64,000 nucleotides of DNA from Himantopus leucocephalus (lineage: Eukaryota; Chordata; Aves; Charadriiformes; Recurvirostridae). This document shows, one piece after another, positions 33,401-45,400 of this stretch. The notes beneath the pieces were generated by a model. It saw nothing but the letters and a program-made list of their open reading frames with translations. It was not told where the DNA came from and ran no database searches. A program made the translations under genes and the position numbers. Location: contig RSEF01000004.1 in assembly GCA_003993805.1 (NCBI GenBank), positions 19,650,929 to 19,714,928 on the forward strand. The letters are read 5' to 3'. The stretch's first letter is position 1. Each line of letters starts with the position of its first letter.

Positions 33401-36400
33401 GTGGCCCAGGTTGGGGCGGGCATGGAGGATCAGCGGGGAGCTGCTGCTCTGCTCCCTGGGGAGAGCGGTCCCTGCGGAATAAGGGGGATAACTTGTACCA
33501 GTGCGTCCATATGGCTGCATTGGTATAGCTGTTAGGGTGAAAAGATCTCACTAGCTGTGCTGCAGATACACGCAGACCCTGAAGAAGGGCCTGTGGGCAC
33601 TTGGGGCATCCATCTTCAAGACAAAAAGCTGGCCAGCAAGGCCTGGTGTGCTCCTCTCTCTGGAGAATTTGGACAAGGAGGTTGCGCTTGGCTTGGCTGA
33701 GTCTTTCGTCCCAGCCTTTCTACAGGTGTTTTATCTTGCCATGTACAGGCTGTCAGGGAGCCCCTGAACCCTTCAGATGGGGGTTCCCAACACGGTTTGC
33801 TTCAGGGAATATGCTCCATGATGGTGGAAGCAGCTCCTTGCTCCTGGGACATGTTCCTGCCCTTCTCTGAAGTACTCTGAGAAGTGCTGGTAGCATGCGC
33901 ATCACTTGGGAGCCTCTGGGGTGAGAAAAACCTGCTCCCAGCGTGTGTTGGAGAGCCCCAGGCTGCAGGGGTGGAATTCAAGGTGGCCCCAGCAGCCCCC
34001 AGGGAGCGTGGCAGGGGACTGTTACAGTCCCTTATCCTACCAGCTGCTCTCGCGGGTGCTGCGTTATGTCTACATAATGTATGAAATATAATCAAAAGGA
34101 TTGTTCCACACAGTGATATAAAGATGGCAGAGCACACGATGAACAAACACGCCTAAAGATGTTGCTGAGCGTAACGTCACAGCCAGCTTTCCTCTTGGCT
34201 GATGGAATCACTATTTTATATTTATGTTCATTTGGGAGATCTATAAATATATAAAAGAAAAAAAAACCCATAATCAGGCAGCTGTAGATGAGTTTTACTA
34301 ATGCGCAAATTCATTATTCAAGCATCTAAAAATACCTGGTCCTTGCTGAAAGTAGAGGATGATACTACGGGAGGAGGAGAAGTGGCTGTTACTGGTGATG
34401 TCTCATTTACATGGAAAATGGTGGATGCCTTATGATATGATTACAGCCAAGATTTCCCCGCGCAAAACAAGTGGCACACAGTGTGGTTATTTAGCTTGAT
34501 GTAAGTAGACAGATCAGAAAATATATAAATGGCTAATGGTAATATTTCTTATTATCTCAATTGCCCCAGATCAGAGGAGCTGGGAGGCTCCAGTGTATCC
34601 AAATAAGCTTTGCAAATTTGCAGTTCGTAAGGCTTTCTTCATCTACGTCAGAGCAATGACAAGTAAATGTGAATTCAGAAGCCCTAGTAACGCTTGATAA
34701 AGCATGTTAGTGAAGGTGAAAAGTGACAGCCAAACCCAAAAATACTCTCAAGTTAGGAGAAACAAAATTCACCATGATGTGGTTGGCGGTGGGAGGAGAA
34801 ATCTGCGGTACCGTGACTGTCCCCAGATGGAATCAGCAAATTCTGTTGTGTGTGTGTGTTTTTAGGGTCGTTCAATAGAAGAAAAAGAAATTCCCTCTAC
34901 GTAACTGTGACTCTCCTCATTGTGTCAGTATTAATTCTAACGGTGGGCCTAGCTGCTACAACAAGAACCCAAAATGTGACTGTTGGAGGTTATTACCCAG
35001 GGGTTATTGTAAGTATAGAACTCCTAGGTAGGTCTAGAAAACTTATTGCCTACAAAGTCCCTTGTAATGCTGCAAATGTTATAAAGGGTGATCTTGTCCT
35101 GAATATTATGCTCAGCTACTTCATTGCCATTTGATTTATTTGTTTTATTATTATTTTGCACCTGCTGCTCATTCCCATGCAAAAATCCCATCCAAGTGGC
35201 AGCTTCCTCTGAGCTTAGGAAATAACATGCTCTTGAGCTAGTGGTGAGACAGATAAATAGATCTTATGTCAGTCAAAGCAACCTGAGAACTTCTTTGTTT
35301 GCGTACATCACATTAACCCCAGGCAGAAGTGAGGCAAAGAAGAACTATACGTGCCAAGAACAGTTGAGGGAGACCAGGTCTTGAAATATTGCTCATGTGA
35401 ACTCACGGTCATAAAGTTCACTTGCAAAAGCGTTTAACGATTCGGAGTCCCTGAAAGAGGAGAAGCACGTTAGCCATAGCTGTGGCAGCTTGCCAGGGGA
35501 GCGTGCACATCAAAGCAGCTAGCGCATCCATTTCTTCTTTTTTGTTATCAACAGATGAAAATGGGAAAGGACAATCTTGTAGCTTCAAATGGCTCAATTT
35601 AGAGAAGACCACTGGTGCCCAGCCTTCTTGCCAGTATATGTATAACCTCCTGCAAAAGCATAAGGGGCAAGTACATCATGCCCTCCCGGCATGAGCAAGG
35701 GTCTAACATGAGCTGGAAAACAAGCCCTGGTCTGTTCCTCCATGTGTCTGAGACACACTCAAAAAAAAAAAAGGCACAAAAAGGACTGAGCTGCAGCCAA
35801 ATTAGGTGTCTCAGCAGGGGGAGTATAATGGAGCCCCCCAGCTCGAGGCTCCTGCTGTAGAAGCTGTGGAGTGCTCTGTATTTAGGTTTGGAGCCTCAAA
35901 GCTGGAGGCTTAAAGCCAGCCCAGATAACTAGGTGGAGACTTGGTCTTGCCTTATTGAGGTTTGGTTTACTTGCCACACGTTGCTGATCTCAGGAAGGTT
36001 TATACTTCTCTGCCGACAAGCTCTTCTGTGACTGAAGAAAGCCCCTTTACAGCCATCAGCGTGGAACATTGTTACAGACTGTGTTGGGCCTCTTTGGTTT
36101 AGGATTGGTTTTCTGGCTTGTCCCAGTAACTCCAGCATTTAGGCCTGATCTTTTTTAAAGAGAAGTATAGAAGGAAGGTGTTGAGAAAGGTGACAGGCTG
36201 GCTTCAAACTCTCCGTGCTTAGCCCACGCTCTGTCAGCCTGAGTTGAACCTCGTGCTTCAGAGCAGGTCCTGCAGACTGATGCAGATGGATAGAGCCTGT
36301 TTTTCATGTCCCCTTGACATCTCCTGTGCTATTTATGCTCCGGGAACGTCAGCATCACTTATGCTTTTGTAAGACTCAGTCTACTCAAGGAATTAATGAA

Positions 36401-39400
36401 TTCCTGGACTTGGGAAGGGCGTTGAGTTACTTTATTCAGAAGCACCCTGACAGTTTGTGCTTGTCGCCAAATTCCCCCTCTCAGTTCGTTAGTCCGCTGT
36501 GTGGAAATGTGTGACGACCTCGCCTGTCTCTCTGCACAGGAAAACATTTCAGTGTGCTGCTGGATGCTTCAGCAGGTGCTTAAAATAGCTGGTGTTTCGT
36601 AACAAGCTGGGATTTCTCCCTTTACTGTGGAAAAAGGGCCTGCTGTGGTGCATGAGGACTCGGTGACTTGTCCCCAGGCAGGTGGCTTTCACAGCCCTGA
36701 AGAAGCAGGTCCTTGCAGGTCTTGTTATCTAGAACTTCACACAAATGTGAGGCCTGTGTGCATCTCCTTCACGGGTTTCTGTGCACCGTTAGTGGTGCAT
36801 CACCGTTAGTCATGCCCTGAGTACCCTGCATTGGTAAGGAAAAGATAGACCCAGAAGTCTTTGTGTGCTGGGTGACTTCTCCATGGGTGGCCCAGGTCCA
36901 TGGTTAGGATCACCTCATGCGACATCAGATGTCTCATCACTGCCATGCCTAATGCACCGTTCTTTCATCCTTTAACTTGTGTGTCTTGGGCAAACACCTC
37001 TTGTGCAAGGAGGAAACATGCAAAGAAGTGGCTGTCTGATGTGTGGGATTATCTTCCTAGGCCTCTGCTCCCAAAGAAGGACAGAACTGGGCACTGGAGA
37101 CCTTCCATGCATCAGTGAGATTTTGTTTGGTTGGGTTTTTTGGGGGATGTTGGTTGTTTTATTTTCCCAAACATTGCAGTTCCTCATTGACACAACTGAA
37201 GGAGCTGAAGCAGAGGGTGCGATGACATGTCATGTAGTCAGGCTGCCTTCACCCTCCTCCTTGACCACGCACGCCTTCACGAGTACATCTGTGAATGCCC
37301 TGGCTCTGCCTCTGTTGGAAATATCCTCACCTCTTGGCTGGATGACTGACCTGGGCCTGGGAAGCCCAGAGTATAACAGTGATACTGTTACGAAGCACCC
37401 TTGTGGAAGCGAGGCTCTGTGAGATACATGTGTTGTCTCCAAGATACACCAGCTTCCAGCATCTGTGTAAATGACTGACCTTCCTTAGGCTTTGACTGGA
37501 AAACCTCTTCTGTAATCGTTCCATGTCAAGCATGTTGGCCTGGGGCTTTACGCTGGAAACGCGTGTTCATTTTGTGTCCTGTCCTCCTTTCAGGCAGACA
37601 TCCCAGGAGATCATATCCACCAGCAAATAAGTGATGATGCAGATTACTAAGATCTTTTTGTCCCATCCGTAGAAGAATGAGTGGTTTTCCCATTAATGCA
37701 ATGAGAATTTCCATTAATTAATGAGAATCCACTGATTTATTTGGTCTTCACCTCTTGGATGTACAGACTTGCTCTCATTTTTTCTTTTTGAATTATCTTA
37801 AATTATCTTAAGTATTTCACCTTTTGGTTTGAGGCTGCTCTGAAACACCACGTGGACATTTCTCATAAACGTCTTGAATGAAGCTCAAAGGGCACAAAAC
37901 ATTTTTCTTGGGCGTTTGCCTTGGGTGTGTGTCACCGCACAACTTCCTTGCTGCTAAACATCACCAGACTGAAAATAATGCCTGGACCTATGTCAGTGTT
38001 ACTGCCTGGATCTCCCAGGTTTTGGGATTGGGGTTGAGCTGTAAAACTCCCATCACTTGGGGATTGTGGGGGTTGTTGCTTGCCCAGGCTGAGCAAACTA
38101 ATAAGCCCAGAAGCACTGGTGGATCAGTTTGGGGCAGTTCAGCAGTGCCCCTGGCTCTCTGCCCTGCCTGCCTGCTGCCCCAGTGTTAAGCAGCACCCAG
38201 CTTCATTGCTGTGCTTCCCACCACGGTAGTTTGTCCCTGATGTGGGGACAGTGGTCTCTGAGAGCTCAGAGGACAAGGCAGACAGCCGGGAAGCAGCAGC
38301 CTGGTCGGCTGCTCCACTTTAATCCCTGCCATTTGAGCCAGCAGCCCTTGCTGCCCGCGGCACTGCACCAAATGTTACTGGGCTTAAGCAGAGCGGGGGA
38401 AGAGTTAAGCCCAACTTTTCATCACGTTTGTTCTGCTGATCTCTGCATGTGCCTCTGCTTGTTAGTATCGGATTTATTAAACCTTTTTTTTCAATTCCTG
38501 GATCTTAAAATATCGATTCCAGGTTAGTTGACTCATTCTTGAATCACTGCAGCTTGTCTCTCACTTGTTCTGCTTCCTGAGGAGTTGGCCAGTTATTTGG
38601 CATTCTCACTCGGATCGTCAATGCCCCCCTAGTCTATTGACTGGATTTGTACCTGCTTAGTACGACCAGTCCAACTGTAGGACTTTTTCGGCATTTCTCA
38701 TTTTGCCGACCCATGGAAGTGGAGTTGGATATGCTCTACACCGGTCAAAGACCTTTCTCGGTATGTATTTCTGCATCTCCTTCTGTAGTCCATGGTTCCT
38801 GGTTGAAGTCCCTGTTTCTGGCCTGGCTGAGGTGTGCTCTGTCCTAGAAAATGCTATTTAGTGTAGCTAAATAGCTTAAGGCTATGGAGAAAGGAGGTGG
38901 GAAATCGTACTCCTGGCTGACATCACTGAGCTGAAATAAGAACAGTGTTGTCAGTTATGGCAGCAAGGAAAGATGCTTTTGCTGGAGTACCTTATTCTGT
39001 TGGCTGGGCTGGCATGAGCTCTTCTGGTAGAAGACCCTGGTTGATGCATCCTCACCCCTGGAAATGATGGAGGAGTAGAAGGCAGCAGAAAACAGCTAAA
39101 TCTTCCCGAGTATAATTCTCCCTTATTTCATACTTCACATCAAGAAACTCTCTGAGTTGAAAACTTAGGTGGTTGCTTGCAGCCTTGGTGAGGTTCCAAA
39201 AGCCTTCTCCTGCAGATGCTAGTGACGTGGTCCTCCTAGGTTTGCATCTGGAGGCTCCTGAGTGTTCACAGAGTTGTTCCAAGACGACATTGTATATCCT
39301 CATCCACCAGCCATTTCTCAGCATCACTGGGGAGGGGATGGAGTTCAGACCTCATTTTTTTGGTTTCCACACACACTTTTAGTGTCATAAAAGGGATACG

Positions 39401-42400
39401 TTTGATAGTTCCTGCTAGTGAGAGACTCCACTGATTCCTTGCTGAAGGAAGAGTGCTCACACATCCGCAGTATGTTCTTTTGCTGCTTCTGGATTTAATT
39501 GTGTTCTGTCTGTAAAATATGTTGGATATCGTCCTGATCTAAATGCTAACAATATGTTGTTTTTCAGCTTGGTTTTGGGTCATTTCTTGGAATAATTGGA
39601 TCAAACTTGATAGAAAACAAAAGGCAAATGGTAAGTTCATTATAAAATCTTTTTTAAAAAATGACAGTAACTCAAATGTTGTATGTAAAGAGTACTCTTG
39701 GTTTTCCTAACTCTTCCAGGGTAGCGTTGCATACCTCTTGAGAACTAGAGATGGTTTCTGGCAGCCCAGGAGAGCAAGGCTGTTAACGCTGATATTTTTA
39801 AGTTAAAGAAAAAAATATGCTCAAGGAAGCACAAAGTGACTATACACAGTCTCATTGAACTCAGTGGGATTTTTTTTAAAGGGCTTGAAATTGAGTGTTT
39901 GGAGTTTTCAGGATAGTCAGTGCTACACAGACTCATGCCCAGTGCTTTTTCTGTTGTTCTGTCACAGTATGTGATACATGATATGGTAAATAACATAATA
40001 GATTTCTTTTAAATATTTTAAAATAAATTATTAGAAGCTTGGGACTCTGCAAAAATTGGTTTGGGCCACTTTCTATTCTAAGCGAAGGACAGAGAAGATC
40101 AAGCAGGTGGTATAACAATCAGCCCAGAGACTGGAGGTGAAAGCCCTTAGAGGGCCCAGAAGAAAGTCCTTCCCGTGGACAGGAGTGCTCAGAGCTCTCT
40201 GCTCTAGATGGGTCTAAAGAAAAAGTCACTTGAGATATTGACATGATGAAAAGCATGAAGCCTGGTGTAATTGAAAAGCAACCACCTCCTCCAGTGTTGC
40301 TGATTAACACATGTGTTGCTGATCCCTGTTTCCAAACACCTCTTCAAGTAAGAAGGAAAACCAAGAAACTTGGTGTGCTGTGAAGCAGCAGCTGGGGACC
40401 CAAGAAGCACAGAAGACACTGGCTAGACCAGATGTGCGGACCACAGTGCTTTCTGGTTCCCTCCTCGTGCTGCAAGGAGGCTTTTGTGTGCTGGGACTGG
40501 GCAGCCCCTGTCTAGGCAGGTCTCTGGTGTCCCATCCCATGGGAGCAATGTTCAGAAGAGAGCAGGTGGGCAGTGAACATGCAGATAGCACAAACCAGAT
40601 GAGATCAGCGCTGCTGATACGATACGATCACAACTGAGCTTGTGCTGGGATGGGAAGGGTTCTCTCTGTGCAGTGGGGACAGAGCTTGCACAGATTATCC
40701 CCTTTGGCAAGCACAGCAGACTTGTGTGGACTTGACTGGGTCTCTGATGACCCCTAAATGTGTCTCGCAGACACTGTTTCACAACCCCCTCATCTTCCTG
40801 CCTGTGCCTGAAGGTAGGGGCTGTAGTGCTTGGAGGTGTCAGTAGTGGGGCTGAGGGTGGGGGAAGTCTTTTGGGAGAATTTAGCAAAAGGTGTGGGTAG
40901 AGAGAGATCAAAAGAAGTTGGTACCTGATGCGGTCCCGGCAGGCTGTCGAGCTCAATATTTCCGAGCCTGTTTGCTCTGCTTGCCGCAGGTGGCTGGCTA
41001 GAGGTAGCATGTGGAGAGGTACAGTCCAGCTCCCGCAGCACCCTGTAGGCATGGCTGCCTCCTGCCTCTGCTTGGCTCTCCCGCAGCGGCTGCAGTCCCC
41101 CTCCCTGGTGGTTTCCCCATGCTCTGGCAGCGAGACCCCCCCCAGCCTCCCTCATATGAGGTTGCACAGGGCCAAGGGGGGTCGTGCTGTCCCTGCAGCC
41201 TGTCCCACTGGCCCAGCGCTGGTGCCTGCTTTTGCAGGGATGGACCTGCCTCTGCGGTGGGGCTCAGGGATCGGATTAGCAGGGTGTGCTGCTGACCGAG
41301 GCTAAGGCACGTTTGCCAAGGTGCAGGGGGAGTTGGGAGAAATTCCTGCTCGTCCTAATCCAGAGGCTGTGCTGCCTTTGCCCTTTGCTTTGCGAATAGC
41401 GTGCTCCCTGCAGAGCAGGAGGGAGAGGGTGAGGCAGCCCTGTGGGAGAGGAAAACTGCCTTTCCCACAGCCAGACAGGGTGCAGGGCAGGTGGGTTTCC
41501 CAGTGGGTATTTTTTGTTGTTCTCACCCTGGCTCTGCAAGAGCAACATGTCCTGTCCTTTCTGGCCTAGCAGGGTTTCCAAACCTTTTGCTCATCATGTA
41601 TTAGCAGCATGTCAGGGTCTGGTTGAGCAATGACCATGTTATGCCAGTCCTGCGTTCTTCACAGGAGTGCTCGTGAGTGACAGCGTGGCTCTGACTTGAC
41701 TTGTTTGTTTATTCTGAAGAGCCCTGGGTAGCCCATATTTATTTTTTTCATCTCTCTATTGTTTTGTGTCCTAAAAAGCATGCGTGACCCAGCTTTGCAG
41801 GGATTGCGTCACTGCTGCCTTGGTTGGCAGCTGGCATGTCTCTGCTCTGACCACAGAGATGACATGCACTAGCTGTCACTTATTGTCCCCATGCTTTAGT
41901 CACATCTCCTCCTTGCCCAGGAGCACTTTATGGTGGCAGCTTTGTCCATTACATGTTTCTGTAATACCACTGGCAGTGCAAGGATTTTTTTTTTTATCTT
42001 CTGTGAACTTCCCCGGTGTCCTAGTTTGCTAAAAGGCAGTCTTGGTGTTGCTCGTTACGCAGCTGCTCCTCAGTGATGGCAGGAAGAGCTAAAAGCAACT
42101 TCTGCTGCCGTGTTCTTGTGCGTGTTTCTGCCCATAAGCTGGCTGGGGAGCATGAGGAGTCGAGCAAGCCGGTGTGGCTGACGGGAAGACCTGATCTGAA
42201 GCAGCACTCCACTTCTCTCCAGCCTGCCGACAGGAATAGACTTCTCTCGTTTTTCCCACACGAGCGTATTGGCTTTCATGCTGCGTGTCTGCACTTCCCA
42301 CTTGTCAAAGTACGGGAGAGCTTTCGTCCCCCCCCAGGGAGGGCCAGCTGCCCTCCTGCCCGCCAGCGCTGCGGGCAGCTCTGACTTACACCCCAGCCGC

Positions 42401-45400
42401 CCGCTCAGCAGTTTTCAAGTGAGGAGTCAGCATTTTACGCGTTTTGCGTGCCTTTGTGACAGTTATCCGTGCCATGGAAAAGTAGTAACCAACAGCTTCA
42501 CAGCCCACGTGTCGCTGGACCGTGGCCTACAGGGAACCTCAGCCCAGGGCACTCCTGCTTCGTGGCTCCTGCACTATCCAAACCCAGTTTGTCTTTTCTT
42601 GTCCGAATGCTACTCGGTGCAGCTGACTTCAGTGGGCGTTAGATGAGTGAAGACCAATCACTAATATCACACGGCTCTTGAGGCACTCGTGCTTGCTACA
42701 GTAGCAGTATTGCCAACCCCAAATCAAAAATCTTGTTGGCAAATCATGACATTAGTTGAAAACCGTGGGATTTAAAATGAATTTGTATGGGTTTATTTGC
42801 TGTTTGGTTTTCTTTATCATAAATTCTCAGTGTTTGGTCTTCAGGCTTTTCTTTCTCCAGCTGAGAGGAAACTGTGTAAATAAAGTGAGCGAACCCATTT
42901 CCAACACCAGATCCTTATATCCTAGTAGGGCTGTTATGAAAGTATCATCATTAACCTTGTATTATTTTAAATAACCATATTAGCAGCTCCTATCCGCAAG
43001 GCGGGGTGACTGATAAGTACCCTAATTGTATATATTTAGTGTTTGGCTCACTTCCCATCTCCAAGGGTCGTGCTATTTAGGGAGACTATCTCTTTCCTGT
43101 ATGTATGAAATGAAGTACAGAGAAAAACTAAACTTACTACAAAATATCGTAAGCCATAAAACCCATTTCTTCCGCCGAGAGAGTAAGAAGCTGTGCTTGC
43201 TGCCCTTGTGTGGTTTCACTGGTTGTGGTAGTGAAACAGTGCGAGTGCTGCAGTGGCTGGTGCAAGTTGTGACCCAGATGCGGAGATGATGTGGGTCTGG
43301 GAGGGGGGGGAATGCTGGTGTTTACAGCTGACAGAAACTGGGTCCCAGCGTAGGACCTGATCCTGGAAAACTTGTCACCTGCTGCCATCTGCAAGTACTT
43401 TGTGGCACAGCATCTAATATTCCAGTAACAGCTTGTTACTAGTGAGCGTGACTTGTTTGTATGGCCACTGGGTTAATTTCACAGTCTACCTATATACTGC
43501 TTCAGTTTGTATTTGCAGTAGGACAGTGTACATCTTGAATGCTTGCCTCATCTAGTAAACCATTTTATTTTCTCTCATTTTGAAGCTAACTGGAGTCAGC
43601 AATTGTACAGGGACCATTTCCGCTGTCCCAAGTGAGCCCTCCTGCATCTCCATTCATTGCTCAAACTGACCCGGTCTGCACGTGGATATTGCTGGAGGAA
43701 GGTCTGTTTTCACTGAGCGAGGTTTAGGTAGAAACAGTATGATNCCTCCTGCATCTCCATTCATTGCTCAAACTGACCCGGTCTGCACATGGATATTGCT
43801 GGAGGAAGGTCTGTTTTCACTGAGGGAGGTTTAGGTAAAAACAGTATGACTAACCTAGAAATCCTGAGATACTTCAAAAATACATATAGGATCCTTCTGG
43901 CTTGTGTTTGTGAAGGGGTTTGACTTGCCTTTCTGGGAACTGGATCCTCGTGCCGTGGCAAGAACCGAGGTTTTTGAGCAAACTTATCACCCGGAGTTTT
44001 AAAACAAACATCCCCGTGTCAGGAGAGCTGAGATAGCCGTCAGTGCTCACCAACCTAACTGTTATTTTTATGTTTATGCTAGTAGTGATTTTTACTATTG
44101 CTCAAAGCTCCCGATGACCAGAGTGACATTTGTGGAGAAGCAGTTTTTAACAGCTGCCAGTGACCAACACTTGAAGGCTGTGATCGCTGGAGTGGAAAAC
44201 CACCAGGGACAAACCCACTAAAGCTTTCAGTTCTTTAAATGGAAATACTGCTGTTCCCCAAGCTACGTCTTTGTGAACCTGCCTGTTTGAATGCCGCGCT
44301 TGCCCTCCCTCCGCGGCCATGTCGATATCCCCGACGTGCTTTGGTGAGGGCGACTGGGATCAGGATCGGGAGCTCTGTGTGTGATGAGCTGCTCTGGAGC
44401 CCACCGGCAGTGGCTGAGCTGCTGCTCAGGAGTGAGGAGAGGGGTCATGTCACAACTCATGTGTGGTTCCCTCAGCTGAGCACTGGTACTTGTGGCAGAG
44501 GTGGTGTTTAAAGTGGCATAGTGGGAGTAGGGACTTTATTTCTCAAACCTGGGTTGGAGTTTGAGTATTTCTGGTTTACTTTCTGAATGCTTTCACCCTA
44601 ATTTTAAGAATGGGCAGGATGGGGCCAATGTAAGAGAATCAGACCTGTCTGACTTCCTCCCTTGAGCTGAAGGTGGAGATTTCTCTCCTTGCAGCTCCCC
44701 TAAGCCAGGAGAAGGCTGTGCTTGCCGCAACCTGGCACCGAGGAGCCCAGCCAGGCTGCTGTGAGGGTGTACAGCACCCGTGGTGTAGGCTGGTCACTCG
44801 TCTTCTGGTCTCAAGGCTTTGTGTGTATGCCTGCATGAAAGTGTTGTTTCCTGAAGGTGCAGTCCCACCAGAGAGGTTCACGTACAGTAGTCTCCTGTGT
44901 CCTTACAGCCTGGGAAGCATTCACCGGAGCCACTCCCCACAGCGCTCCAGGGTGGGGAGAGGAGTAATCCCCTCCTTTCTCTCCAGGGAAGAGTGAAGGA
45001 CAGCAGCAGCCAGAAGAGGAGGTGTATCCTCAGCCTAAGTTTAGCACTTTGGAGTCATGGAAAAGCTTGCATTACAACATCAAGTCCCCAGAGAACCAGT
45101 CTGGTACAACGCTCCTACTCCTGCCACCTTGCAGGAGCAGACACTCTCCTTTGAGATGCACATCCCATTGCCTTCAATGAGACCAGTCTGTGCAGCCTGG
45201 GCAAACATTTGGGCCATTGATTGCTTGAGGGCTTATTGACTGTGGTTTATGTATCCTTGTGGAGAGGGCACAAAACACTTGGTTGTGAGAGGCAGATGAT
45301 ACTTTGCTTTGTTTTCCTTTCTCAGCTGGTTGCATCGATCGTCTTCATCAGCTTTGGCGTTATTGCTGCGTTCTGCTGTGCCATAGTAGATGGTGTCTTT

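Larger units (their letters stand above)
30417..34865 (+). other. TMEM255A intron 1
   Basis: 4.4 kb. The GC-rich start holds the rest of the CpG island and three homeodomain-type sites (30841-30978). The remainder is ordinary, with a T/G-rich low-complexity run at about 31989-32042 and a (GT)n run at 32358-32373. It ends in a (TG)6T5 acceptor. No coding exon seen. Confidence 0.65.
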
